DNA of 64,000 nt from Tenrec ecaudatus (Eukaryota; Chordata; Mammalia; Afrosoricida; Tenrecidae), in contig NC_134541.1 in assembly GCF_050624435.1 (NCBI RefSeq), positions 103,722,805-103,786,804 of the forward strand, written 5' to 3'. Positions 21,864 through 33,178 of this stretch are shown in pieces. Below the pieces are notes generated by a model. It saw nothing but the letters and a program-made list of their open reading frames with translations. It ran no database searches and was not told the DNA's origin. Position numbers and translations under genes: made by a program. The number at the start of each line of letters is the position of its first letter. Positions within the stretch are counted from its first letter, which is position 1.

Positions 21864-23653
21864 TTTTAAAATCATTTTATTAGGGGCTCATACAACTCTT
21901 ATCACAATCCATACATATATCAATCGTGTAAAGCACATCTGTACATTCATTGCCCTCATCATTCTCAAAACATTTGCTCTCCACTTAAGCCCTTTGCATC
22001 AGGTTCTCATTTCCCCCCTCCCTTCCCGCTCCCCTCTCCCTCATGAGCCCTTGATAACTTATAAATTATTATTTTGTCATATCTTGCCCTGTCCGACGCC
22101 TCCCTTCACACACTTTTCTGTTGTCCGTCCCCCAGGGAGGAGGTCACATGTAGATCATTGTAATGGATTCTCCCTGTCCAACCCACCCTCCTTCTACCCT
22201 CCCAGTATCGCCACTCACACAACTGGTCCTGAAGGGATCATCTGCCTTGGATTCTCTGTTTCCAGTTCCTATCTGTACAAGTGTACATCCTCTGGTCTAG
22301 CCAGACTTGCAAGGTAGAATTGGGATCATGATAGTGGGGACGGGGGGAAGCATTTAGGAACTAGAGGAAAGTTGTATTTTTCATCGTTGCTACATCGTAC
22401 CTTGACTGGCTCATCTCCTCCCCTAGATCCCTCTGCAAGGGGATGTCCAGTGGCTGACAAATGGGCTTTGGGTCTACTCTGCACTACCCCCCTCATTCAC
22501 TATGGTAGGATTTTTTTGTTCTGATGATGCCTTATACCTGATCCCTTCAGCACCTCGTGATCGCACAGGCTGGTGTGCTACTTCCATGTGGGCTTTGTTG
22601 CTTCTGAGCTATATGGCCACTTGTTTACCTTCAAGCCTTTAAGACTCCAGAATCTATCTCTTTTGATAGCCGGGCACCATCAGCTTTCTTCACCATATTT
22701 GCTTATTCATTCGCTTTGTCTTCAGTGGTTTGGTCAGGAAGGTGAGCATCATAGAATGCCAATTTAATAGAAGAAAGTATTCTTGCATTGAGGGAGTACT
22801 TGATGGAGACCCAATGTCCTTCTGCTACCTTAATACTAAACCTATAAATATAGGCCCATAGATCTATTTCCCTATCCTCATATATAAATATATTCGAATA
22901 TGTACATGTCTTTATCTAGACCTCTATAAATGTCCTTTGCCTCCTAGCTCTTTCCTCTATTTCCCTTTACTTTCCTCCTGTCCCACTATCATGCTCAGTC
23001 CCCACCTGGGTTTCGGCAATTCCTCTTGGTTACATTACCCTTGATCATGCCCTACCAGGCCTCCCACACCCACCTCACCACCAATTTGGATCACTTGCTG
23101 TCCCTGGGTTTTTAAGCACCACTTCCTTTCCTCCCACCTCACCCTATCTCATGTCCCCCCGGAACTGTCAGTCCATTGTTTTCTCCTCCAGATTGTTCAT
23201 CCAGCCTATCTTATTTAGACAGACCAACGGAGATAATAACACGCACAAAAACAAGACAGAGCAAAACCAAGCAACAATATACAACAAAACAACAAACCAC
23301 TGGCAAAGAACAAAACAAAACACATCCAGAAAGAAAAGCTTGTAGTTAGTTCAAGGATTGTTTGTTGACCTTTAGGAGTGTTTTCCAGTCCAGTCTGTTG
23401 GGGTACCATGCCCTGGCCCCAAAGTCCACTTTCAGCATTCCCTGGGGACCTTGCCGCTCCACTACCTTGCTGTTCCGCTGCACTCCCCCAGTGCTTTGCC
23501 TCGGTGTGGCGGGATCAGATCGGGTGCAATTCCCACAGTGTGTCTCCGGTGCTGCCCCCCGCAGGGCTATGGGTCATTGAGGACGTCATGTCGCATAGTG
23601 GGGCTGGCCATATGGTCCTCTCTGTGGACTGGCTGCTCTAATTGGGGTCAAGG
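21864..23653 (-). mobile_element. L1-like LINE 3' region, 1.79 kb, inside an AfroSINE motif
   Basis: The plus strand reads a T-run, then AAAATCATTTTATTAGGGGC (the reverse complement of a 3' end with an AATAAAATGATTTT signal), and continues through non-coding 3' sequence to 23,653. Perfect 13-bp target duplications ACTGTAACTCTTT flank it (21,851-21,863 and 23,654-23,666). The right flank is an antisense AfroSINE. Assignment to L1 rests on A-tail, target duplication, the TTT/A nick site and similarity to other L1-like copies here; no ORF2 segment is present. Confidence 0.8.
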
Positions 23654-23764
23654 ACTGTAACTCTTTATGGAAGCAGAAAGCCTTGTCTTTCTCCCAGTGG
23701 TTTCAAACTGCTGATCCTGTGGTTAGCAGCATCACTCATAACCACAACACCACCAGGGCTCCTA
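23654..23764 (-). mobile_element. AfroSINE 5' half, target of the adjacent L1-like insertion
   Basis: It reads antisense from ACTGTAACTCTTTATGG to ACAACACCACCAGGGCTCCT. The 3' half expected left of 21,851 is absent, so the SINE was truncated before or during the L1 event. Confidence 0.8.
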
Positions 23765-23774
23765 CAGTGCTGGC

Positions 23775-24100
23775 CATGATAGGACAATATCTGTACACCA
23801 ACAACGAGGACCAAGCAATCTGCCGTTACTCATATTTATGCACCAAACACTACTGTGATAGATGAAGCCAGGAAGGTTTCTACCAAACGTGCAGACTGAA
23901 GCAGATCAAATGTGCAGCTAAAGGCATCGATAGCAACTGGCGACTGGGACGTAAACATTGGAAATAAAGAAGTAGTCGCTGGAAAATATGGCCTGTTGGG
24001 AACCAGGCCCGACACTGGAAGATAGAATTTGGTAAGACCAATGGTGTTCTCATTGCAGATATCTTTTTGAAAGAATAAACCGTGACTATTCATGTGGAAT
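23775..24100 (+). mobile_element. RTE/BovB-type LINE fragment with endonuclease-domain remnant
   Basis: Translation gives a degenerate GDWDVNIGNK followed by KYGLLGTRPDTGR and LVRPMVFSLQ. It resembles the APE-type endonuclease of RTE elements (GDWNAxVG...GKYG). Stops and shifts show it is dead. Confidence 0.75.
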
Positions 24101-24108
24101 TGAACTTC

Positions 24109-24775
24109 TCACTCTGCAGTGAGTGAGACTCCACTGTCCTGCTTCCAGGCTTGTCCCCAGCTCCAGCCGGCTCCCCCTCTCCCTGTCCAGCGCAGCCCAG
24201 CAGGTCACACCAGGACAGCCTGCACCTGGGGCTCTCACTGCGTAGCCATGGCATCCAGAGATCCCAGCAGCAAACCAGAAAGCCACTCCAGGAGAGAAAC
24301 CAGGCCACCCGTCACCATGTCACCGCATGCCACGTCCACAGCTACCACTCTGGACAAGGTGGCAGGACAAGGGGGCACTGTGGGCCAGCCCAGCGCCTCT
24401 GTGCTGCTCCTGATGCCATTCCTCTCAAGGACAACGAAGCCTGGTGCCACCGCACACTGTTGCTGGTAGCTGTGTACAACTGAATGAGACACTGCCCAGG
24501 CCGGCACCACCCTCACAACGGTTGTTGTTTGAGCCCATGGTTGCAGCCACTGTGTCCGTCCACCTTGTCGCGGGCCTCCTCTTTGTTGCCCCTCCTCTTT
24601 ACCAAGCATGATGTCCTTCTCCAGGGAGGGTCCCTCCTAACAACATGTCCAAAATGTGTGAGACCAAGTCTCACTATCCTTGCCTCCAAGTACCATTCTG
24701 ACTGTACCTCTGAACCAAAAATAGATTTGTGTGTTCTTTCGGCCGTCCATGGCAATTCAATATTCTTGGCCAGCA
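24109..24775 (-). repeat. Left arm of a ~670-bp inverted duplication
   Basis: Its reverse complement matches 32,871-33,540 almost base for base, by eye about 98%, with most differences at CpG sites. The arm contains an RTE 3'-region segment (about 24,477-24,775) and about 360 bp of GC-rich non-RTE sequence. Similarity drops abruptly at both ends. Confidence 0.88.
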
Positions 24776-25260
24776 CTGTCATTCCAATTCATTCTTCTGT
24801 GTTTTTCCTCATTCAGTGGCCAAGTTTCATATGCATGTGAGGTGACTAAAAATACCATGACTTGTCAGATACCCTTCATCCTTAGAGCGACATCTTTGTC
24901 ATTGAACACTTGAAAGAGATCTTTTGATAGCAGATTTGCCCCAATCCAGTAAATTATTGGATTTCTTGTCTGCACTTCCATGACCATTGATTGTGGATCC
25001 CAGAAAAATGAAATCCTTGGCAACTTGAATCTTTTCTCCCTTTATCATGGTACTGCTTATTGGTCCAGTTGTGAGAATTTTTGTTTCCTTCATGTTGAAA
25101 TAAAATCCATATAGAAGGTTGTAGTCTTTGAACTTCATCACTAAGTGCTTCAAGTCTGCTTTGTTTTCAGCAAGAGATGTTGTGTCATCTGCTTATTGCA
25201 AGTTGTTAAGTCTTCCTCCAATCTTGATGTCGCATCCTTCTTTGTATGGCCCAGCTTCTT
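24490..25260 (-). mobile_element. RTE/BovB-type LINE, reverse transcriptase and C-terminal region
   Basis: Minus-strand translation gives LKHLVMKFKDYNLLYGFYFN, then KETKILTTGPISS, IQVAKDFIFLGSTI and further down RTHFGHVVRR-type sequence. It is in frame for more than 80 codons in the RT/thumb part. The left third is shared with the inverted duplication. Confidence 0.88.
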
Positions 25261-25261
25261 G

Positions 25262-25600
25262 GGAGTCTGAGGAGCACTCTGGCCGTGCTTCTTCCAAGAC
25301 GGATTGAGTAGTTCTCCTGGCCATCATGGTGTATTCAGTATTCTTTGCCAGCTCCACTGTTCAGCTGCATCGATTCTTCTACGGCCTTCTTTGCTAACTG
25401 TGCAGCTTTTGTACGCATATGCGGCTCTGAGACATGGTCTCATACATGTTGGAAAGGTCGTCAGGGGAGACCAGACCTTGCAGAGGGACCTCACGCTTGG
25501 TAAAGCAGAAAGCGAAGAAGGCGGAGGGCCTCAGTGTGATGGGCTGGCACAGGGGTTCTGATAATGAACTCCAGCATGGGCCCATGGAGAGTGGATGGAC
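25262..25600. mobile_element. RTE/BovB-type LINE 3' region with inverted 5' part
   Basis: 25,262-25,430 is antisense (minus-strand translation SKEGRRRIDAAEQWSWQRIL). From about 25,431 the sequence is sense (TGGTCTCATACATGTTGGAAAGG, then VVRGDQTLQ and LGKAE). The two pieces are neighbours in the intact element, so this is a 5' inversion. Confidence 0.72.
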
Positions 25601-26151
25601 TCCTGAAATTAGTGCCCTGGGAAAACTACAAACCTTAAATCAAAACGTATCCCCAGGGCCGCCTTAAAACCAAGCAATCATTTTTGGAGAGCTAGTGAAA
25701 AAGCTCTGCCTCGAGCATTACCCTTTTGTTGTTGCTGTTGCTGGCATTTTTTTGGTTGTTTTGAGATCAGTCCAGAGACATCATGAACAGTTTGTACACA
25801 ATGCTTCATGGGCATACCGAAATCCTGAAATGGCAGAGAGATACAATGTGTTTCTAAATTCCAGTGACTTTCCAGATCTAAATTTGGAGGCAATTTTCCC
25901 TTAGAAGGTTACCAAGTACCAGGATCCTCAAATGTTGGCGAGCTGTTTCATCATCAGCCCCACTAGTTCACGATTTAATGTCACACACACTCCACACTCA
26001 AATTTTCAATCCTTCATAGCACATAATAGTTACGTTACCGGGAACACTGGACTCCCGCGGTCACAGGTGTTGCCAGATGCACACAGCTCTGATAAGAGAG
26101 CCACGGTGACAGAATGGCGTCAGACACCGTTGTACTAAATACCAACAGCAT
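25601..26151 (+). other. Unassigned stretch with a long open frame broken by one stop
   Basis: From 25,695 to 26,138 one plus-strand frame is open apart from a TAG at 25,902-25,904. It translates to MKKLCLEHYPFVVAVAGIFL and, after the stop, to KVTKYQDPQMLASCF and further residues. I recognise no family. It may be a decayed retrocopy or chance. Confidence 0.25.
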
Positions 26152-26165
26152 GGAAACAGAATTTT

Positions 26166-27097
26166 TTTTTTTTCACAAGAGAAAAGCTTGTAGTTAGTTC
26201 AGGGATTGTTTGCTGACCCTTAGGAGCGTTTTCCAGTCCAGTCTGTTGGGGCACCACACCCTGGCCCCAAAGTCCACTTTCAGCATTCCCTGGGGACCTT
26301 GCCACTCCATTCCCTTGCTGTTCCGCTGCACTCCCCCAGTGCTTTGCCTCGGTGTGGCAGGATCAGGTCAGGTGCAATTCCCACACTGTGTCTCCAGTAT
26401 TGTCCCCTGTATCGCCCTTAGCCACTGAGGGGCATCATTTCTCATAGTGGGGCCAGCTATGTTGTTCTCTCTGTGGACTGGCTGCTCTACTCAGGAACAT
26501 CCTCCTCACGGCCTGGTGGGCCAGGCTGTGCTCCACTCTCTCCTCCTGCCCCTTCATCTGCTTCGTGTGCTCTGATCAGATATGTCCATCTCCCGGAGCT
26601 GCAGAGTCAATGTAGTCCTTTGGAACAAATTCTTTTCGGGGGAGGGGCAGGAATCCACTTCATTTATGGTGCTGGGGCCAGCCTCCCAGACGTCTCCACT
26701 GGTTCCCTACTCCACGCTGGGATATTGCATTCACACCTTGCGGCACTGGGTTGAAGTCTGGTCCCACTTTCCCTGTGGAGATATAAACAATACCCTCCCC
26801 TTGGGTGAATTAGTGCCCCCTGACCCCACTACCTTTTTCTTCCTTATATTCATCTTTTTGTTTTCCTTTCCCTACCCCCCTCCACCATTGTCTACCATGT
26901 GCATCCCTGGTTTTGGTCTGGTCTCTGCCATACTACACAGTCTTCACCCCAAAAATGTTTGTATACAGTAGCTTTTTCCCCTATGCCACTTTTGCTTTTA
27001 AAAAAAAATTTTAATTCTTACCTCAGCTGGCTCATGTTGTACTTGTCCTTTTGTGCCTGACTTACCTCGCTTAGCATGATTTCCTCCAGTTCTTCCC
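26166..27097 (-). mobile_element. L1-like LINE segment with premature 3' end
   Basis: Perfect 14-bp target duplications GGAAACAGAATTTT flank it (26,152-26,165 and 27,098-27,111), with a TTTT/AAAA nick site. The T-run at 26,166 is followed by CACAAGAGAAAAGCTTGTAG. The first about 310 bp matches 23,333-23,648 of the longer copy, so its A-tail begins about 1.4 kb before the normal 3' end. The remainder extends further 5' than any other copy here. Confidence 0.82.
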
Positions 27098-27214
27098 GGA
27101 AACAGAATTTTAAAAGTCACACAAATGCATGACAGCAACTCCAAATTGCCATTAAGTATATTTTGTATTAGGGACACAACCCCGCTCCCCCTCCTCCGGT
27201 CTCATGGAATGTAT

Positions 27215-27860
27215 GCTGACACCTAAACAATCACATCTTCCCACAATTCAAAATCCCACGACTTTCTGGTTGTTACCCCCCCCAGCCCCACCCCCCCAAA
27301 CAGTGCATAATTCCACATCTTAAAAAAAGCAATTACAGTAAAAAAAGGGGGGGGAATGAAGTGGGATTTACTCCTTAAAAATGTTTCTAGAGAATTTACA
27401 AAATAGTTGATAAAAATCTCCCTCTGGATTGGACCAGAAGGGAAGTAACAGGGCCCACTGATGAGACATGGTAGATGAACATTCATCAGACTTGGCTTCT
27501 TTTTCTCCTGCTTCGTCAGAGCCTGGCCTCTCCTCAGTTTTCGTTTCTTCATTTTCGGCAGGTAACTCTTCAATTTCTGGGTCAGCTCCTGCAGCCTGTT
27601 TCCCCTTTGCTCTCCCTTCCTCTTTGGCTTGCAATTTTTTTTTGTCTGAAGACTTGTCCTTTCCTGCTGCCATGCTGTTGGCTTCCTCTCCCCGTCAGCA
27701 GGCACAGGTTTCACTGACAACCTCACTGACCGCTTGGGCTCCTCCTGCATCACCCCTTCCACCGGCCAAGCTCACCTTCCTTTTGGGCATCTTGGCTGTG
27801 GGGAGGGCGCTTGCGGGATGCCTACAGACCTCCGGCACTGAGAGCTTTCTGGAAGCTGGG
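27215..27860 (-). pseudogene. HMGN1P: Processed pseudogene of HMGN1 (nucleosome-binding HMG protein)
   Basis: On the minus strand from 27,790 the reading begins MPKRKVS, continues after a frameshift as EEPKRSVRLSVKPVP, and after a second shift as GKDKSSDKKKLQAKEEGRAK, PAENEETKTEERPGSDEAGE and KEAKSD. This is the HMGN1 order: nucleosome-binding domain, then acidic tail. The normal stop after KSD is lost. HMGN1-like 3' UTR follows, including TTTTTATCAACTATTTTG at about 27,400-27,417 and a GATGTGATTGTTTAGGTG segment near 27,230. The parent gene has several introns and none is present here, so the copy is retrotransposed. No poly(A) tract or target duplication was located. It is not expected to encode a protein. 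Confidence 0.88.
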
Positions 27861-28279
27861 CTGCCTGGCTGCTGCTGCTCTGCCCGAGTTGCTAGGACCC
27901 TCAGTGGGGGGAGGTGGAAGAACCAGATAGAACTGGATTGGGAGCCCTGCCCATAGTGCGTTCCTGCCCTCCCCCACCCCCTAACCCCCAGCATCATGCT
28001 TTTTAAAACACTATCCATCAGGAATGAAGTTGACAAGAGCATCTGGCAAGGTGACATAGGGACCTTGGAGACAGTGAGTTTATGCTAACGTGGAGCAGTA
28101 ATTGAGTAAAGCAATCACACAACTCTCAGAGCGCCATCAATGGCACTGAATTATACATGAAGAAACTGCCCAACTGGTGTCGGTATGGCGGTGCGTATTC
28201 TCAAGAAGAACAACCACAAAATTAAATTTAGGTTCCCCCGCCTCCACACACCTCAATAGAAATGACCATGATTGTGAGG

Positions 28280-29245
28280 ATGCTGGAAGACCAGGCAGTG
28301 ATTTCAGTTGTATACACGGAATACTGCATGGTCCAAGGTCAGGAAGTGTGGGCGTCAGGGCTGTAGCCTCTCATCGTACTTACTCAGTCTGCATGCTGAG
28401 AAAATCACAGAGAAGCTGCCTGATAGGAAGACAAGTGCACCATTAGGACTGGAGGAAGGCTCCTTAATGACCTGTGATACGCAGATGACACCACCTTGCG
28501 TGCTGAAAGTGAGACGGATTTGAAGCACTTGCTGATGAAGATCAAGGGTTTCAGCCTTCAGGAAGGATTGCAAGTCAATGGAAGGAAGGCCCAAATCCTC
28601 CCCACCGGACCAGTAGCTAACATGATAAATGGGGGAAAAAAAAGATTGAAGTTGTCAAGGATTTTGCTTTGCAAGCTCATGGAAGCAGCCGTCAGGAGAT
28701 CGAATCACGTGCTGCATTAGGTGAGTCTGCGGCTCAAAACCTCTTTAGAGTGTTGAAAGCAAGGTGTTACTGTGAGGACTAAGGCGCGCCCGGTCGAGGT
28801 CATGGCGTTTCAGTGGCCTCATATGCATGTGGAAGGTGGACATCGAAGAAGGAAGCCCGAGGAAGAACGGATGCATTTGGATCTGGCGAAGAATATGCAA
28901 AGTCCCGTGAACTGCCAAAAGGACACACGGACCTGGATCTGTCCAGGAAGGAGTCAGGCCAAAGCGATCCCTAGAGGCCAGGATGGGGAGACTTTGCTTA
29001 CACACATTGGGTGTGTTTTCTGGAGAGACCAGTGCCTGGAGAAGGACATCGTACTTGGAAAAGGAGAGGGCAGTGAAACAGAGGCAGGCCCTTGAGGAGA
29101 GGGATTGATACCATGGCAACCACGTTGGGCTCATGGACAAGAACAATTGTGAAGATGGTACATGACTGACCTTGCACATAGGGTCACTATGAGTCAGAAT
29201 CAATTCGATGGAACCTAACAACAACAACAACAGCAACACAGAGCC
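28280..29245 (+). mobile_element. RTE/BovB-type LINE, RT region to 3' terminus
   Basis: It contains the reverse transcriptase catalytic motif YADD (28,478-28,489) followed by TTLRAE, then NGRKAQILPTGPVAN, a degenerate RID..W block, and a 3' end GAATCAATTCGATGGAACC with (CAA)n tail at about 29,218-29,240. Stops and frameshifts are numerous. Confidence 0.88.
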
Positions 29246-29953
29246 ACTGGGAGAGGGACCTGAATGGATGGCATGTAACAACCCTCCTCCTCTGCCCCCC
29301 ACCCCCAGGACCAAAATGCAGCTTCACTGTTCATGTTAGACACCTCGTTAGGTTTTTGCGTTCAAATGCTGAGCGGAGAGCAATGATGTATCTGTTCGCT
29401 TTGTGTCTTCCTCCAATTAAAAGCCAGAGCAGGAACTGAACGATGGTAACCACGTCAACGGATTGATTCCTATTGATACTTTTTCAATGCCCCGGGATAG
29501 GCTTTGCTTTGTCGAAGCTTCTGATTGACCGCACGTGAACCCAGGCTGTCTTCAGTGGGCTGAAGGTTCCCACCGAGAAGGCAGAAGCGACGGGGGTATC
29601 AAGACCCATCTAAATGACTCGTAGCGAATGCATGGCTTTAATTCATTTCCCCAATGTCAGGTCCAAGGGAACTGCATGCGTGACTGCCTGACTGTGGTTT
29701 CCCGATGGATCTAGAGGAACCCTGCCTGACTATTGAATGAGGGTGAATGTCAGTCAGCTAGGGCCTGGCTGAAGTTGGATTCTGGAAATGTCACGACGCA
29801 TGTGTGGTGGCCCCACCGCGCGCTCTGTCAAAGCCTTTTAAAACCAGACTTGGCCAGTTGCATGCGGGTTGCGTTAGTTATGTGGGTGTACTATTTGCAG
29901 AATACAGTGCAAAGTATAACAGGTAGTTATGAAGCAAACACCATGTTATTTTT

Positions 29954-30943
29954 TTAAATGTTTTATTAGGGCTCATACGACTCATCACAATCCATACATA
30001 CATCAATTGTGTAAAGCACATCTGTACATTCTTTGCTCTCATCATTCTCAAAGCATTTGCTCTCCACTTAAGCCTTTGGCATCAGGTCCCCCCCCTTCCC
30101 TCATGAACCCTTGATAATTTATAAATTACCATTTTGTCATATCTTGCCCTGTCCGGCGTCTCCCTTCACCCCTTTTTTGTTGTCCATCCCGCAGGAAGGA
30201 GGCCACATGTAGATCCTTGTAATCGGTTCCCTCTTTCCCACCCACTCTCCCACTACCCTCCCAGTATCGCCACTCACACCCCTGGTCCTGAAGGGATCAT
30301 CCACCCTGGATTCCCTGTGCCTCCAGCTCCTATCTGCACCAGTGTACAACCTCTGGTCCAGCCAGACTTGCAAGGTAGAATTCGGATCATGATAGCGGGG
30401 GGGTGGGGGGGGTGGGCGGAAGAACATTTAGGAACTAGAGGAAAGCTGTATTCTTCATCGGTGCTACATTGCACCCTGACTGTCTCATCTCCTCCCCTAG
30501 ACCCCTCTGCAAGGGGACCTCCAGTGGCCGACAAATGGGCTTTGGGTCTCCACTCTACACTTTTCCCTTCATTCACTATGGTAAGATTTTTTTTGTTTTT
30601 ATGCCTTATACCTGATCCCTTCAACACCTCGTGATCGCACAGGCTGGTGTGCTTCTTCCATGTGGGCTTTGTTGCTTCTGAGCTAGATGGCCGCTTTTTA
30701 TCTTCAAGCCTTCAAGACCCCAGACACTATCTCTTTTGATAGCCGGGTACCATCAGCTTTCTTCACCACATTTACTTATTCATCCATTTTGTCTTCAGTG
30801 GTTGTGTCAGGAGGGTAAGCATCATAGAATGCCAATTTAATAGAAGAAAGTATTCTTGCATTGAGGGAGTGCTTGAGTGGAGGCCCAAGGTCCTTCCTCC
30901 ACCTTAATACTAAACCTATAAATATAGGCACATAGATCTATTT
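29954..30943 (-). mobile_element. L1-like LINE 3' end, 0.99 kb
   Basis: It is colinear with 21,864-22,880 (same orientation, TGTTTTATTAGGGCTCATAC at the left) and stops at the segment reading CATAGATCTATTT. Target duplications CACCATGTTATTTTT and CACCATGTCATTCTT (13 of 15 identical) lie at 29,939-29,953 and 30,944-30,958. Confidence 0.82.
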
Positions 30944-30958
30944 CACCATGTCATTCTT

Positions 30959-31162
30959 AACTCAAACTCTCTGCAACTGAGATGATGCCGACTCATAGCA
31001 ACCCTGAAGTGCAGGGTAGAAACTTCCCTGTGGGTTTCTGAGACTGTAACTGTTTAGGGGAGTGCAGTGCCTTGCTGTTCTCCCTCAGAGCAGCTGGGGG
31101 TTTAGAACTGCTGATCTTGTGGTTAGCAACTCAATTCATAACCACTATGCCACTGGGGCTCC
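30959..31162 (-). mobile_element. AfroSINE, full length
   Basis: Antisense from CAACTGAGATGATGCCGACT to CTATGCCACTGGGGCTCCT. Confidence 0.82.
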
Positions 31163-31312
31163 TCCACCCCTGTAATTAGCACCCAATATAATATAAATAG
31201 TGCTTAGTATAATGCAAATAGAGCCTAATATAGTGACTTGGTATAAACATCAGAATCCTTAGAAACCTGGTAATCCGTCAGTCCCTTAGAAGTCACCAGT
31301 CTGCCTGCTGTT

Positions 31313-31700
31313 GGAGCCCTGGGGGCATTGAGCTATTGGAGCCCTGGGGCATTGAGCAGCTAGCTGCACGGTCAGCAGTGTGAAGGCACCAGGGAGAAGA
31401 CGAGGCCGTCCACCTGTGGCAGTCTGCAGCCTCTGAAACCCCAAGGGGCAATTGGGCTCTGTCGTCTTGGTTTGCCGTGCATTGGACATGACTCGGTGGC
31501 AGTGAGTGTGTCCGTGTGCTCTGGGGCTCAGCTACTTGCTGTCTTTCCTGCCTTGCTGGTGCAACGATTAAGCTCTCGACCACGAACCAAAAGGTCTGTA
31601 GTGTGAACTGACCCAGTGGCTCTGCGGGAGAAGGACCTGGTGGGATACGTCTGTACAGATGGCAGCCGGGATGCCCCGTGGGGTTCTATTCTCATCACCT
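31313..31700 (+). mobile_element. Two AfroSINE copies, the first with a duplicated head
   Basis: The copy at 31,313-31,510 starts with GGAGCCCTGG twice, 25 bases apart, and ends with GACATGACTCGGTGGCAGTG. A more diverged sense copy follows at about 31,548-31,700. Confidence 0.65.
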
Positions 31701-31707
31701 GGGCATC

Positions 31708-32190
31708 ACTGTTGTCAGGTGCCACTGAGTCAGTTCCAACTCACAGTCACCTGATCTATAAGAGATCGGACCACTGCCCAGCCCTGCCCCATCCTCACCA
31801 CTGTTAGTTTGAGCCCGTTGCTGCAGCCCCTGTGTCCACGCAGCTCCTGGAAGGTGGTTCTCTTTTCTGCTGACCCTCTGCTTGACCAAGCATGGCGTGC
31901 TTTTCCAGGGACTGGTCTCTCCTGCTCCCGTGTCCAAAGCACGTGAAGCTAAGTCTCGCCGCCCTCCCTTCCAAGGAGCATCTGGCTATCCTGCTTCCAA
32001 GACACATGGCCTCCTTCTCCTGGCAGCATGGTCCTTTCTTTCCACAGTCTTTTCCAGCAGGGATGCAAACCCACCGGGGCTTCTTCGGCCTTCCTCATTC
32101 ATCATCCGGCTTTCACTCATGTGGGAGGCTACTGGAAACAGCCTGGCTCGGGCCAGGTATGCCTTCATGCTCAAAGCGACATCCTAGGTG
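31708..32190 (-). mobile_element. RTE/BovB-type LINE 3' region
   Basis: Minus-strand translation gives LSFTCFGHGSRRDQSLEKHA and RGSAEKRTTFQEL in adjacent frames, with the terminal GGTGCCACTGAGTCAGTTCC at the left end. It is damaged by stops. Confidence 0.8.
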
Positions 32191-32829
32191 ATGCCAAGTG
32201 GCAGCAGTGAAGTGCTACCCGGATCGCGTTCCTGATGCGCCGGCTCGGCTTAGCTTTGCCTGTTTAAACAGAGCCGGGCTGTGGGTATGACTTGCTCTGC
32301 ATTGGAAAGCTTTGCTCACTGTTCCAGAGCTAGTCTGCATGTTTGCGTGTGTGCACGTGCGTGTGTGTGCGTGATGCGGTGTGTTCCTTTGCACCTCGGG
32401 TGACGGTGGAGTAGCAAAGACCCCACATTTGTTTATTCAAACCACGGCGACCGACATGGCATGGCTTCTGCTTGGGGCACTTCATCAGCAATCGTTCCGC
32501 GGTCACAGGTTGTGTTGACCCTGAATGGAGCCAGCAAAGAAGAAAAAAAAAATGCAATTAGTTTGTTGAAAGAAACCTTCATCTCATTTGTGGTGTGTAG
32601 TGATCCAGAAAGGAGCCCAGGGACTTAATGAACCCAAATGTCAGCTGTGTGAGCCTACCCAGCAGCCCCGCTTTGCTGAAGCCCACCCCACTCCAAAACT
32701 TGATGGGGCAGTTCTGTTCTGCCCCCCCGGGTCACAGTGCTAATGAGTGACTCGGAGAGCCCGGGAGCCTGCGCTCTGCTCAGTCCTGGCTGGGTGGAAG
32801 GAACAAGTGTAATTATACCAGTATATTAA

Positions 32830-33178
32830 CTAAGGAAGGCCCAAGAAGAATCGATGCCTTTGAATGATGGTGCTGGCCAAGAATATTGAATTGCCACGGA
32901 CGGCCGAAAGAACACACAAATCTATTTTGGGTTCAGAGGTACAGTCAGAATGGTACTTGGAGGCAAGGATAGTGAGACTTGGTCTCACACATTTTGGACA
33001 TGTTGTTAGGAGGGACCCTCCCTGGAGAAGGACATCATGCTTGGTAAAGAGGAGGGGCAACAAAGAGGAGGCCCGCGACAAGGTGGACGGACACAGTGGC
33101 TGCAACCATGGGCTCAAACATAACAACCGTTGTGAGGGTGGTGCCGGCCCGGGCAGTGTCTCATTCAGTTGTACACAG
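32830..33178 (+). mobile_element. RTE/BovB-type LINE 3' region
   Basis: Sense copy: VQSEWYLEARIVRLGLTHFG, HVVRRDPPWRRTSCLVK, then CAGTGGCTGCAACCATGGGC. It breaks off after GTTGTACACAG, short of the normal 3' end, where non-RTE sequence of the duplication begins. Confidence 0.85.

Noticed and set aside
24235..24609. Open frame conserved between the two arms (24.2 and 33.1 kb) as a duplicated gene
   Set aside because: Both frames start in RTE sequence and continue into anonymous GC-rich DNA. Their identity follows from the duplication, not from coding constraint.
27223..27762. 179-codon frame resembling a chromatin protein as a functional gene
   Set aside because: It is the frameshifted HMGN1 retrocopy; the frame mixes coding sequence and 3' UTR.
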